Positions 37,223-44,804 of a stretch of DNA of 44,804 bases are shown here, piece after piece; positions within the stretch are counted from its first letter, which is position 1, and the number at the start of each line of letters is the position of its first letter. Location of the stretch: NCBI RefSeq assembly GCF_005771435.1, contig NZ_VANI01000025.1:1-44804 (forward strand), read 5' to 3'. The notes beneath the pieces were generated by a model. The model ran no database searches. It saw nothing but the letters and a program-made list of their open reading frames with translations, and was not told the DNA's origin. The DNA comes from Microbulbifer harenosus. GTDB lineage: Bacteria; Pseudomonadota; Gammaproteobacteria; Pseudomonadales; Cellvibrionaceae. Position numbers and translations under genes: made by a program.

Positions 37223-37984
37223 ATGCAGGTTGCACACAGTGTTATCGCTATTACCGGAGCTGGTCAGGGCCTCGGTCGATCTATGGCCGTTTATCTTGCC
37301 GAGCGTGGCGCACGGCTTGCGTTGCTCGATGTTAATCAGGCCGGTCTTGACGAGAGTGTTGCCGCCTGCGTCGGCATCGGTGCTGAAGCGCGCAGTTATG
37401 TGGTGAATGTCGCTGAGGAAGAGGCTGTTGATCGCACCTTCGCGGCGATCGCAGAGGATTTCGGTGGGTTGCATGTACTGGTGAACAACGCCGGAATCAT
37501 GCGGGACGGTATGCTGCTCAAGGTGAAAGATGGCAAGGTGACCGAGAGGATGTCGTTGGCGCAGTGGCAGTCGGTAATTGATGTGAATCTGACCGGAGTG
37601 TTTCTCTGCACCCGCGCGGCCGCGGCCATTATGGCGGAGCGGGGTGAGGGCGGTGTGATTGTCAATATTTCCAGCGTTTCGCGCGCCGGCAATATGGGGC
37701 AGACCAATTACTCGGCCTCCAAGGCGGGCGTTGCCACTATGACCGTGACGTGGGCTCGGGAACTCGCGCGCTACGGTGTGCGGGTTGCTGCCATTGCCCC
37801 TGGATTTATCGGTACTGATATGGTGGCGCAGATGCGCCCGGAAATTCTCGACAGCCTGGTGAAACAGGTGCCGCTGCGACGTATCGGGGAGCCCGCGGAA
37901 ATCGCCAGCACCGTGGCCTTTATCATCGACAACGATTACATCAGTGGGCGTGTTATCGAGGTGGATGGCGGCGCGAGAATGTAG
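37223..37984 (+). CDS. Short-chain dehydrogenase/reductase (FabG-like)
   Basis: This 253-residue classical SDR has the cofactor motif TGAGQGLGRSM near 9-19, NNAGIM near 90, an inserted segment after it (KVKDGKVTERM), the catalytic Ser in NISSVSRAGN near 150, and YSASKAG (Tyr/Lys near 164-168). The C-terminal DYISGRVIEVDGGARM is typical of 3-oxoacyl-ACP-reductase-like members. The exact substrate cannot be set; a second FabG-like reductase for hydroxyacyl chains is a reasonable guess. It is followed by a hairpin and convergent cfa. Confidence 0.88.
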   Translation: MQVAHSVIAITGAGQGLGRSMAVYLAERGARLALLDVNQAGLDESVAACVGIGAEARSYVVNVAEEEAVDRTFAAIAEDFGGLHVLVNNAGIMRDGMLLKVKDGKVTERMSLAQWQSVIDVNLTGVFLCTRAAAAIMAERGEGGVIVNISSVSRAGNMGQTNYSASKAGVATMTVTWARELARYGVRVAAIAPGFIGTDMVAQMRPEILDSLVKQVPLRRIGEPAEIASTVAFIIDNDYISGRVIEVDGGARM

Positions 37985-38020
37985 TTCATTGCTGGCACTT
38001 CGCGCTTGTCTTCCAGAGAT

Positions 38021-38035
38021 GCCCGCGGTGCGGGC
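38021..38035. terminator. Short hairpin between convergent SDR and cfa genes
   Basis: A perfect 6-bp stem GCCCGC/GCGGGC with loop GGT lies between the two convergent stop codons. There is no T-tract, so it would be a weak or Rho-assisted terminator at best. Confidence 0.35.
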
Positions 38036-38036
38036 T

Positions 38037-39212
38037 TCAGCACACCCTGACCACGCCGCCGTGACGGCGGTCAGAAAGTATCCACTGCCACAACTGTATA
38101 TGGCGGGCTCGGAACGCACCGGCGCAGGAAAGTAGATAGTAGCGCCACATACGATAAAACTCCGGCCCATATCGGTCTGCGAAACGCTCCCAGCTGTTTT
38201 CAAAGTTCTGATGCCAGGACATCAGGGTTCTATCATAGTCGCAACCGAAATTGTGCAGGTCTTCCACCAGCAGGAGGCTTTCCGCAGCTTCGCAGATCTG
38301 GCTGTTGGCGGGCAGGTCCCCGTTGGGGAAAATATATTTTTCGATCCAGGGATCGCAGGTGGTATGGCGCAGGTTCTTGCCGATGGTGTGTAGTAATAGC
38401 AGACCGTCAGGGTCTAGGCAGCGTTTCGCGACCTGCATGAACGTGCGGTGGTTATGGCGACCAACATGTTCAAACATACCGACACTGGCGATGCGATCGA
38501 ATTTTCCGCTGAGCTTGCGGTAATCCATCAGTTCGACACGAATAGGGAAGTTGGCGTAGTGCTCGTCGACAAACTGTTTTTGTTCGCGGGAAACTGTTAC
38601 CCCCACGCACTCAACGCCATAGTGCTCTGCGGCGTAGCTGACGAGACTGCCCCAGCCGCAACCGATATCCAGTAAGCGCATGCCCGGTTGCAGGTCGAGT
38701 TTGCGACAAATCAGATCGAGCTTTGCCGCTTGTGCCTGTTCCAGATTTTCGGCGTCCTTCCAGTAGCCACAGCTGTATGTCATCCGACTGTCCAGCATTG
38801 AACGGTAGAAATCGTTGCCGAGGTCGTAGTGATGTTCGCCCACCTGAAACGCCCGGCGCTGGCTCTGCAGATTGATGAAATAGCTGCGCGCGACTCGCCA
38901 TAGATGGCGAAATGGTTTGATCTGGTTTTGCAGATCTGCCCGTAGGAGTCGGTAGAAGAACTCGTCCAGCGCGATACAGGACCAGTCTCCACGCATATAG
39001 GTTTCACCGAGGCCCAGACTGTGGCGGGCGACAATTTCATCCAGAGCCCGGGTTTGATGCAGTTGTATATCCCAGGGCCGGTCGCCATTTATTCTGATGT
39101 CCGCAGCCCGCAATAGCTCAGCCAGCAGGTGTGTTGCATAGGAACTCGTTGTTGCGCTGGACTTGGTGCGCGCCTTCTTTCGCGGGTTGTTGGTAACGGT
39201 GTCGCTTTCCAT
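38037..39212 (-). CDS. cfa: Cyclopropane-fatty-acyl-phospholipid synthase
   Basis: Cfa methylates double bonds of membrane phospholipid acyl chains with S-adenosylmethionine. The 391-residue protein has an N-terminal lipid-binding domain, YDLGNDFYRSMLDSRMTYSCGYW split around residues 131-153, the methyltransferase loop LLDIGCGWGSL near 178, and the bicarbonate/active-site block SVGMFEHVG near 245. I chose ATG 39212 after AGGAGAGACGG. The frame runs further upstream to 39266 without a good ribosome binding site. It is divergent from fxsA. Confidence 0.95.
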   Translation of the reverse strand: MESDTVTNNPRKKARTKSSATTSSYATHLLAELLRAADIRINGDRPWDIQLHQTRALDEIVARHSLGLGETYMRGDWSCIALDEFFYRLLRADLQNQIKPFRHLWRVARSYFINLQSQRRAFQVGEHHYDLGNDFYRSMLDSRMTYSCGYWKDAENLEQAQAAKLDLICRKLDLQPGMRLLDIGCGWGSLVSYAAEHYGVECVGVTVSREQKQFVDEHYANFPIRVELMDYRKLSGKFDRIASVGMFEHVGRHNHRTFMQVAKRCLDPDGLLLLHTIGKNLRHTTCDPWIEKYIFPNGDLPANSQICEAAESLLLVEDLHNFGCDYDRTLMSWHQNFENSWERFADRYGPEFYRMWRYYLLSCAGAFRARHIQLWQWILSDRRHGGVVRVC

Positions 39213-39394
39213 ATTTCCGTCTCTCCTATCACTGCCGGAACCAGCTGGCAGCTGATTCCGTGTCATTGTGGATAAGGGTTCGGTAGCGCGGATTTGCGCG
39301 TCACACAGGGGAGTGGCTACACTGCGAACCCGATGACTTGCGCCGATTTCCCCATACTGTGGGTTCTGCGCGTTTTCCCGTTAAGCATATTAGA

Positions 39395-39441
39395 AATACC
39401 GGAATTCGCCGGTATTCAACACAGGGGCAGCGCCTAGGCGC
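39395..39441. promoter_or_regulatory. Palindromic elements in the cfa/fxsA gap
   Basis: A perfect inverted repeat AATACCGG-AATTCG-CCGGTATT (39395-39416) is followed by the 12-base palindrome GCGCCTAGGCGC (39430-39441) just upstream of fxsA. They could be operators or mRNA hairpins. The rest of the 39213-39465 gap shows nothing clear. Confidence 0.4.
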
Positions 39442-39465
39442 GGTACACCTGGGGAGCCCAAGACC

Positions 39466-39945
39466 ATGCGTCCACTGTTGATACTGTTTATCCTCCTGCC
39501 GATTCTCGAAATATGGCTGTTGATCTCTATTGGAGACGTAGTTGGCGCATTGCCCACCATTGGTCTGGTTCTGTTGACCGCGGTTGTGGGGGTGGCGCTG
39601 CTGCGTCATCAGGGAATTTCCACCCTAATGCGCGTTCAGGACAAGATGCGCGCGGGGGAGGTGCCCGCGCGGGAAGTAGCGGAGGGTATTTTCCTTGCGG
39701 TTGGTGGAGTGCTATTGCTCACCCCGGGTTTTATCACCGATACGCTGGGGTTCATCTGCCTGATTCCGGGGTTGCGTCAGCTGGTGCTCGGGAAACTGCT
39801 CGGTCGCATCATTGTAGTCCGGCCTGGTTACGGCCCAGGAGGAAATGGACCGGAGCAGGGAGGAGGAAATATCATTGATGGTGACTATCAGCGGGAGGGG
39901 AGAGATCAAAAATCGAGTAAAAACTCCGGGGGCGACAATCACTAA
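39466..39945 (+). CDS. fxsA: FxsA family membrane protein
   Basis: FxsA is a small cytoplasmic-membrane protein whose overproduction relieves phage T7 exclusion by F in E. coli. It often sits just upstream of groES. The 159-residue product has two or three helices (about 1-27, 28-45 and 77-95) with the family stretches PILEIWLLISIGDVVG, VGVALLRHQG and GVLLLTPGFITDTLG. The C-terminus is glycine- and charge-rich. Its position upstream of groESL matches conserved synteny. Confidence 0.93.
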   Translation: MRPLLILFILLPILEIWLLISIGDVVGALPTIGLVLLTAVVGVALLRHQGISTLMRVQDKMRAGEVPAREVAEGIFLAVGGVLLLTPGFITDTLGFICLIPGLRQLVLGKLLGRIIVVRPGYGPGGNGPEQGGGNIIDGDYQREGRDQKSSKNSGGDNH

Positions 39946-40031
39946 TTCCGTAGATTTGCCTGTTTTTTGCGCTACTCCATCTCCGGCTGGTGTTAGTTGC
40001 AGATTTTTTCCCAGTTTTTTTCCTACCGCCG

Positions 40032-40059
40032 TTGAAATCCCTCCGCTCGGCCCTTAGAT
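40032..40059 (+). promoter_or_regulatory. Sigma-32-like heat-shock promoter of groESL
   Basis: TTGAAA (40032-40037), a 13-base spacer and CCCTTAGAT (40051-40059) match the sigma-32 pattern CTTGAAA-N13-14-CCCCATNT closely, allowing for one or two changes. It lies about 120 bases before groES. The remaining 39946-40181 gap is T-rich and has no gene. Confidence 0.65.
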
Positions 40060-40181
40060 AGCCTGCACCTCAAGTTTTTGCCCCGGTGCAGTTGATGCAG
40101 TGGGGCTGGTCCCACGACCGGATAAGGGCGTGGATTCCACTTGTTATTGCAACCCCAAATAACTCAATGGAGAGCCAATCC

Positions 40182-40475
40182 ATGAAAATTCGTCCTTTAC
40201 ACGACCGCGTCGTAGTACGCCGTAAGGAAGAAGAAGCCAAATCCGCCGGCGGTATCGTTCTGCCGGGCGCTGCAAAAGAAAAACCGAATCAAGGCGAAGT
40301 GGTTGCCGTGGGTGAAGGCAAGCTGCTGGACAACGGCGATGTACGCGCCTTGTCCGTAAAAGTGGGTGACACCGTGGTGTTCGGCCGTTACGCCGACAGC
40401 AACACCCTCAAGGTGGACGGCGAAGAGCTGATCATCATGAGCGAAAGCGACATCTACGGCGTTCTGGAAGGCTGA
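40182..40475 (+). CDS. groES: Co-chaperonin GroES
   Basis: GroES caps GroEL and closes its folding chamber. The 97-residue protein starts [18 protein letters not shown] and has the mobile loop [18 protein letters not shown]. The ATG at 40182 is preceded by GGAGAGCC. The frame is open to 40086, but the family N-terminus supports this start. groEL follows 47 bases after. Confidence 0.97.
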   Translation: MKIRPLHDRVVVRRKEEEAKSAGGIVLPGAAKEKPNQGEVVAVGEGKLLDNGDVRALSVKVGDTVVFGRYADSNTLKVDGEELIIMSESDIYGVLEG

Positions 40476-40510
40476 TAAGCCTCCTGAACCTTCATCGCAC
40501 ACAGAATTGA

Positions 40511-42163
<1,653 letters not shown>

Positions 42164-42181
42164 GCCGGCCTCCAGCCAAAC

Positions 42182-42209
42182 AAAAAACCCCGCTTTGCGG
42201 GGTTTTTTT
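42182..42209. terminator. Shared bidirectional terminator of groEL and intI
   Basis: A 12-bp stem (42182-42193 with 42197-42208) has a TTT loop, an A-run on the left and a T-run on the right. It can stop groESL on the plus strand. The intI stop at 42215 is just 6 bases beyond, so the same hairpin can end the minus-strand integrase message. Confidence 0.92.
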
Positions 42210-42214
42210 ATGGC

Positions 42215-43198
42215 TTAGTCCAGTGGGCTGACCACACCGCGCTCATGCACACCAACGACATGGGTGTAAATCATGGTGGTATTGACGTCGCTGTGGCCTA
42301 GCAGTTCCTGAATGTTGCGTATATCGGTACCTTTGGACAGCAGGTTTGTCGCGAATGAGTGCCGGAACGTATGGCAGCTTGCTTTCTTACGGATGTCGGT
42401 AGCCCTCAATGCCGCTGCCACCGCCCTGCGAACTTGTTGTTCACCGATATGATGGCGGCGAATGGTATCACTGCGGGGGGCCTTCGCTCTCTCCGGAGCG
42501 GGAAACACATACTGCCAACCAGGGCTTATTGCGGCATTGGGATACTTTTTGGCAAGGGCTCCAGGCAAATACACTTCGCCATACCCTTCCTCCAGATCAC
42601 GCTTGTGTAATGCTAGCGCGAACTCGACCTGGGTCTGCAATGGCTGCAAAAGGGAACGCGGCAATATCGTTCGCCGCCACTTATCTCCTTTGCTTTCACG
42701 AACAAACAAGCATTGGTGGCCGAAATCCACATCCTGAACTCGCAATCGGACCGTTTCCATCACGCGTAGACCAGAGCCATACATAAGACTGGCGGCGAGT
42801 TTGTGGTGGCCCTGCATATTCGCAAGGACCGCTATGGCTTCCTCATGGGTAAATACTACCGGGAGCCGTTTCCCTTTACTGGTTCGCACAAACTGCAGAT
42901 CGCCCAGATCAACATTCAAAAACTGCTTGTACAAAAAAACAACAGCGTTGAGTGCTGTTTTCTGAGTGTTGACAGAAACCGCGCGACGATTAGCCAGATA
43001 GCCAAGCCATTCATCGACTTGCGTCTTTCCCAACTCTTCCGGACGCTGCATACCATTAAACCGGATAAAGTCCTTCACCCAAAGGCAGTAGGTCTTCTCC
43101 GTTTTGTAAGCAAGATGCCGTGAACGAATAAACGCCCTGAAGCAATCCATAAACCTGCTGGGATGAGTGGGCAGGGGAATCGGAATATCATCCATCAT
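42215..43198 (-). CDS. intI: Integron integrase IntI
   Basis: This tyrosine recombinase of the integron class inserts and excises gene cassettes by recombining attI with single-stranded attC hairpins. The 327-residue protein has the catalytic set R145 (GSGLRVMET), K171, H276 and R279 ([10 protein letters not shown]), H302 (LLGHSD) and the nucleophile Y311 (TMIYTHV). The extra segment unique to integron integrases is present near residues 210-234 ([21 protein letters not shown]), which separates it from XerC/D. The start is ATG 43198, with AAAGGA four bases upstream; a TTG at 43216 is an in-frame alternative. It is read divergently from the cassettes, as in all classic integrons, and looks intact. 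Confidence 0.96.
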   Translation of the reverse strand: MMDDIPIPLPTHPSRFMDCFRAFIRSRHLAYKTEKTYCLWVKDFIRFNGMQRPEELGKTQVDEWLGYLANRRAVSVNTQKTALNAVVFLYKQFLNVDLGDLQFVRTSKGKRLPVVFTHEEAIAVLANMQGHHKLAASLMYGSGLRVMETVRLRVQDVDFGHQCLFVRESKGDKWRRTILPRSLLQPLQTQVEFALALHKRDLEEGYGEVYLPGALAKKYPNAAISPGWQYVFPAPERAKAPRSDTIRRHHIGEQQVRRAVAAALRATDIRKKASCHTFRHSFATNLLSKGTDIRNIQELLGHSDVNTTMIYTHVVGVHERGVVSPLD

Positions 43199-43223
43199 GC
43201 AGTCCTTTGCATCCAAATTTTGA

Positions 43224-43239
43224 CTGTATTTATATACAG
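43224..43239. promoter_or_regulatory. LexA (SOS) box at the intI promoter
   Basis: CTGTATTTATATACAG fits CTG-N10-CAG exactly with an AT-rich centre (consensus CTGTATATATATACAG). It lies 25 bases before the intI ATG and next to the minus-strand -10, so LexA binding would block integrase transcription. SOS control of intI is established for Vibrio cholerae and class 1 integrons. Confidence 0.9.
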
Positions 43240-43240
43240 T

Positions 43241-43268
43241 ATATTCGCTAATGTTGACTGAAAGTCAA
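43241..43268 (-). promoter_or_regulatory. Candidate intI promoter
   Basis: On the minus strand, TTGACT (43263-43268) and GAATAT (43241-43246) are separated by 16 bp. An alternative -10, TATACT (43238-43243), has a 19-bp spacer. Both place the start inside or just after the LexA box. The -35 is half of the perfect inverted repeat TGTTGACT-GAA-AGTCAACA (43252-43270). Confidence 0.55.
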
Positions 43269-43310
43269 CACGTATTTCACACACGTCGACCACTATTTCG
43301 CACGGTAGCG

Positions 43311-43339
43311 TTGAGGTAGTGGAAAATGATATATATATC
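43311..43339 (+). promoter_or_regulatory. Candidate cassette promoter Pc
   Basis: TTGAGG (43311-43316) with TATATC (43334-43339, 17-bp spacer) or TATATA (43332-43337, 15-bp spacer) faces the cassette array. It lies about 185 bases before the attI core. An inverted repeat ACTATTTCG (43292-43300) / CGAAATAGT (43366-43374) flanks it. Classic integrons have such an outward promoter in this region. Confidence 0.5.
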
Positions 43340-43399
43340 AATAAGTTAACGTTGGTTCCGCAAAGCGAAATAGTAGCCGTGGCGACCTATTTTGAGTTT

Positions 43400-43529
43400 G
43401 GGTAGTGGAGGTGGGAGCAAATTTAAGCCATTGGCCCAGCTTGGATTTTTTTGGCTTTTGGCATTAAATGGCTTATGGAATAGAATCCATTGAATAGCAG
43501 CCCTCGGGGCTACGATTAAAATGTTAGCG
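43400..43529 (+). other. attI: attI recombination site region, core at 43523-43529
   Basis: The first cassette junction is GTTAGCG (43523-43529), cut between G43523 and T43524. It is confirmed by the exact complement CGCTAAC at the start of the first attC. Left of it, a direct repeat GGTAGTGGA (43315-43323 and 43401-43409) and an inverted repeat TAAGCCATT/AATGGCTTA (43424-43432 and 43467-43475) could be integrase-binding sites. A 5-bp hairpin is at 43499-43511. The left limit of attI is not known. Confidence 0.65.
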
Positions 43530-44118
43530 AGTAAGAAGTATGAAGATCATTATCGGCATTATATTGGCATGTTTTCTTTCTCGTTATGCTCATGCATGTT
43601 CATTTGCACCGGGTTACCAAAAATTTTTGATGGCTCCTTCAATCTATAGAAAGGATGCTAAACCCGAAGCTCCAAAAATTACGGTAAAGGAAATTAGGCG
43701 AGGGGAAAAAGGCGATCCAGGAATGTGCGCAGACGCCGGCATCCTTGTTTTAAAAATAGAGAATTTTAAGCTGAATACGGGTTACTCGTTCACTATTGAG
43801 AATGGCGTCGCAGAAGATAGTATTTTCCCAGAAGACTACATCGCACCTGTTCCAGGCTCTCGAGAGTTAATGTTCGTTTGGTTGGATGGAGCTTCATATT
43901 TCCAAGAGCCTATTGAGCTAAAGGTTAAGGTTGTAGCTATTTCTTTGGGCGGAACTGAAAGTCAGCCTAGCTATGTCAAAATCGAAGACCCCGGTAGGCC
44001 CAAATATCGCTAACAAAGCAATGCAGCCGACGTCTTACTTTGTGCACTTTTTGCACGGTCGCTGCGCTCCCATTTTCGTGCAAAAAGTGCACAAATTAAG
44101 CCGCGCCTGATTGCGGCG
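43524..44118 (+). mobile_element. Integron gene cassette 1
   Basis: The cassette runs from the T after the first core G to the G of the next core (GTTAGAG at 44118-44124), 595 bases in all. It carries one ORF on the plus strand and its attC at the 3' end. It has no promoter of its own that I can see, as is usual for cassettes. Confidence 0.9.
43540..44013 (+). CDS. Cassette 1 protein, putative secreted, unknown function
   Basis: I do not recognise this 157-residue protein. An N-terminal signal peptide (MKIIIGIILACFLSRYAHA, cleavage probably before CSF) suggests export. The mature part has three cysteines (CSF, MCADAG and none later beyond these), a predicted mostly beta pattern (ILVLKIENFKLNTGYSFTIE, ELKVKVVAISLGG), and resembles an Ig-like or fibronectin-like small domain in outline only. 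It starts 16 bases inside the cassette, and its stop codon lies in the attC R'' core. It is AT-rich compared with core genes. Confidence 0.85.
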   Translation: MKIIIGIILACFLSRYAHACSFAPGYQKFLMAPSIYRKDAKPEAPKITVKEIRRGEKGDPGMCADAGILVLKIENFKLNTGYSFTIENGVAEDSIFPEDYIAPVPGSRELMFVWLDGASYFQEPIELKVKVVAISLGGTESQPSYVKIEDPGRPKYR

Positions 44119-44124
44119 TTAGAG
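44008..44124 (+). other. attC: attC site of cassette 1
   Basis: R'' CGCTAAC (44008-44014) is the exact complement of the cassette's own start core GTTAGCG. L'' GCAATGCAG pairs with L' CTGATTGC leaving one unpaired G, the extrahelical base that directs strand choice. Inside, a 19-bp perfect stem (44039-44057 with 44077-44095) closes a loop of 19 bases containing CGCTGCGCTCC. The final core GTTAGAG is at 44118-44124. Length is 117 bases. Confidence 0.93.
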
Positions 44125-44713
44125 TTCAAGAGGAGACCGTGTGATTTTCTACCTTCCCATATATAAACAGAGCAAAGAAGAGTTCAACGATTTTGTAGCT
44201 AGCAAAGCGCAGAAGGAAATTGACAACATATCGCTACCTGAAAACGGCGGTAGTGTTCCCGATCGCCTGCAGATTCAAATTCGTTCTAGGCTTCAAACAG
44301 AATATGGCTGCAGCTGGGAACAGAATCGTGCAGTTGGTTGGGTTAAAGTTGCACGTGGAAAAGGTGGTTTTTCTTTTTTTATTGCTAAATCCGATAAACT
44401 TAAAAGTAAATCACCCAAAAAAGTTTTCTCACTTATTGAGCCAAATGTAATACCTGGATCTTGGCATGTCATTGATTTTTCCAAGTGTAAAAATGGTGAA
44501 GAAGTATTGGGTAAGTTTAAAGAGGTTCTCGCAGGCTTTGTCGAAGAGGGTGATTTCAAAGGTTGTTTCGTAGATTTATCCCAAATACAAGAAATCCACA
44601 AGTTTGTAGATTGGCCAGGTCTTATAGCAAGTGAACTCTAACAAGGCCATGAACTTCGCGCCTATCGGCGCCGGACAGCCTACGCTGCGCTCCGGCTGCC
44701 GGTTATGGCAACG
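44119..44713 (+). mobile_element. Integron gene cassette 2
   Basis: This cassette starts after G44118 and ends at the G of the next core, GTTATGG (44713-44719). It is also 595 bases long, by coincidence, since its contents do not match cassette 1. It holds one plus-strand ORF and its attC. Confidence 0.9.
44141..44641 (+). CDS. Cassette 2 protein, unknown function
   Basis: I do not recognise this 166-residue protein. It has no signal peptide or membrane helix and looks cytosolic. It begins with MIFYLPIYKQSKEEFNDFV and has lysine-rich patches (SDKLKSKSPKK) and a C-terminal acidic, helical segment ending DWPGLIASEL. The start is GTG 44141, with AGAGGAG 7-8 bases upstream. The TAA stop at 44639-44641 is inside the attC R'' core CTCTAAC, the usual compact cassette design. 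Confidence 0.85.
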   Translation: MIFYLPIYKQSKEEFNDFVASKAQKEIDNISLPENGGSVPDRLQIQIRSRLQTEYGCSWEQNRAVGWVKVARGKGGFSFFIAKSDKLKSKSPKKVFSLIEPNVIPGSWHVIDFSKCKNGEEVLGKFKEVLAGFVEEGDFKGCFVDLSQIQEIHKFVDWPGLIASEL

Positions 44714-44719
44714 TTATGG
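44636..44719 (+). other. attC: attC site of cassette 2
   Basis: R'' CTCTAAC (44636-44642) exactly complements this cassette's start core GTTAGAG. L'' GCCATGAAC pairs with L' GTTATGGC with one unpaired G. The middle pairs CCGGACAGCC with GGCTGCCGG, around a loop with CGCTGCGCTCC, the same word as in the attC1 loop. The end core is GTTATGG. Length is 84 bases. Confidence 0.92.
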
Positions 44720-44804
44720 TGCCGGTCGGTAAAAATTAGTGTTTGTGTTGCTGGTATTTCTGCGCATTGTTTTGGGAATCCAGTACACGGCTTTTATGCC
44801 AGTC
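44714..44804 (+). mobile_element. Integron gene cassette 3 (partial)
   Basis: The third cassette starts after G44713 and continues past the window end. Its own attC should begin with CCATAAC, the complement of its start core. Confidence 0.8.
44739..44804 (+). CDS. Possible start of a cassette 3 ORF (partial)
   Basis: A frame from GTG 44739 stays open for 22 codons to the window end and reads as a hydrophobic segment (VLLVFLRIVLG), which could be a signal or membrane helix. No good ribosome binding site is visible. It is too short to be sure. Confidence 0.3.
   Translation, partial: MFVLLVFLRIVLGIQYTAFMPV

Larger units (their letters stand above)
42215..44804. mobile_element. Chromosomal integron, left end (runs off the window)
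   Basis: The platform consists of intI (minus strand), a 325-base attI/promoter region and a cassette array on the plus strand. At least two whole cassettes (43524-44118 and 44119-44713) and the start of a third are present. It abuts the groESL operon. attC sites are diverse in sequence and size (117 and 84 bases), unlike the uniform VCR-type repeats of Vibrio. How long the array is cannot be seen from here. Confidence 0.93.

Noticed and set aside
43252..43270. Inverted repeat with GTTGACT taken as an integron core site
   Set aside because: GTTGACT does not fit GTTRRRY, and no matching complementary R'' is present. It is better explained as promoter or binding-site structure.
43524..44713. 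Two cassettes of identical length (595 bases) as a tandem duplication
   Set aside because: Their ORFs, attC lengths and sequences are unrelated. The equal length appears to be chance.

Overview
The window is bacterial chromosome from a gammaproteobacterium. The gene orders queA-tgt-secD-secF, argG/pyrC/rnt, ccoNOQP-ccoGHIS, nadC near ampD-ampE and fxsA-groES-groEL are typical of Pseudomonas-like and Cellvibrionales genomes. The adjacent chromosomal integron and the protein sequences suggest a marine Cellvibrionales bacterium, perhaps Microbulbifer or Saccharophagus-like. That genus-level guess is inference.

Layout. 1-95: 3' end of a 5S rRNA and its terminator. 100-530: gene-free and unusually rich in perfect stem-loops. 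534-620: tRNA-Leu(CAA) on the minus strand with its own promoter. 765-6082: queA and tgt (queuosine tRNA modification), then secD-secF (Sec export); yajC, normally between tgt and secD, is absent. 6175-8862, minus strand: a small SutA-like protein, an internally deleted PHB-depolymerase-type esterase pseudogene, rnt and pyrC. 9216-10436: argG. 10581-18810: the full cbb3 oxidase structural and assembly set ccoNOQP-GHIS, then a TauE/SafE-type membrane protein with a histidine-rich tail (to 19712). 19869-24358: a membrane methyltransferase-like protein and a lipid-linked sugar transfer group (GT39-like protein, GtrA-like protein, GT2). 24286-25143: nadC, minus strand. 25552-30654: two tandem DUF1631 paralogues. 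30877-35635: ampD, ampE, a PLP-dependent dehydratase, a PEBP-family protein and ampG, which puts anhydromuropeptide uptake and processing in one neighbourhood. 35662-39212: an alkyltransferase-like protein, a DUF481 protein, an SDR reductase and a cyclopropane fatty acid synthase. 39466-42163: fxsA and groES-groEL with a sigma-32-like promoter.

The most interesting region is 42215-44804, a chromosomal integron that shares a terminator with groEL. It has an intact-looking integron integrase on the minus strand, a perfect CTG-N10-CAG LexA box at the integrase promoter, a candidate outward cassette promoter, an attI-side core site, and at least two complete gene cassettes. Each cassette carries one orphan ORF whose stop codon lies in the first attC core. 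Each attC has an L''/L' pair with one unpaired G and an R'' core that exactly complements the core at the start of its own cassette. A third cassette begins at 44714 and runs off the window. The cassette ORFs are visibly AT-rich compared with the GC-rich core genes.

Start codons were adjusted where ribosome binding sites and family N-termini supported it. No database search was possible, so family names rest on motif recognition.
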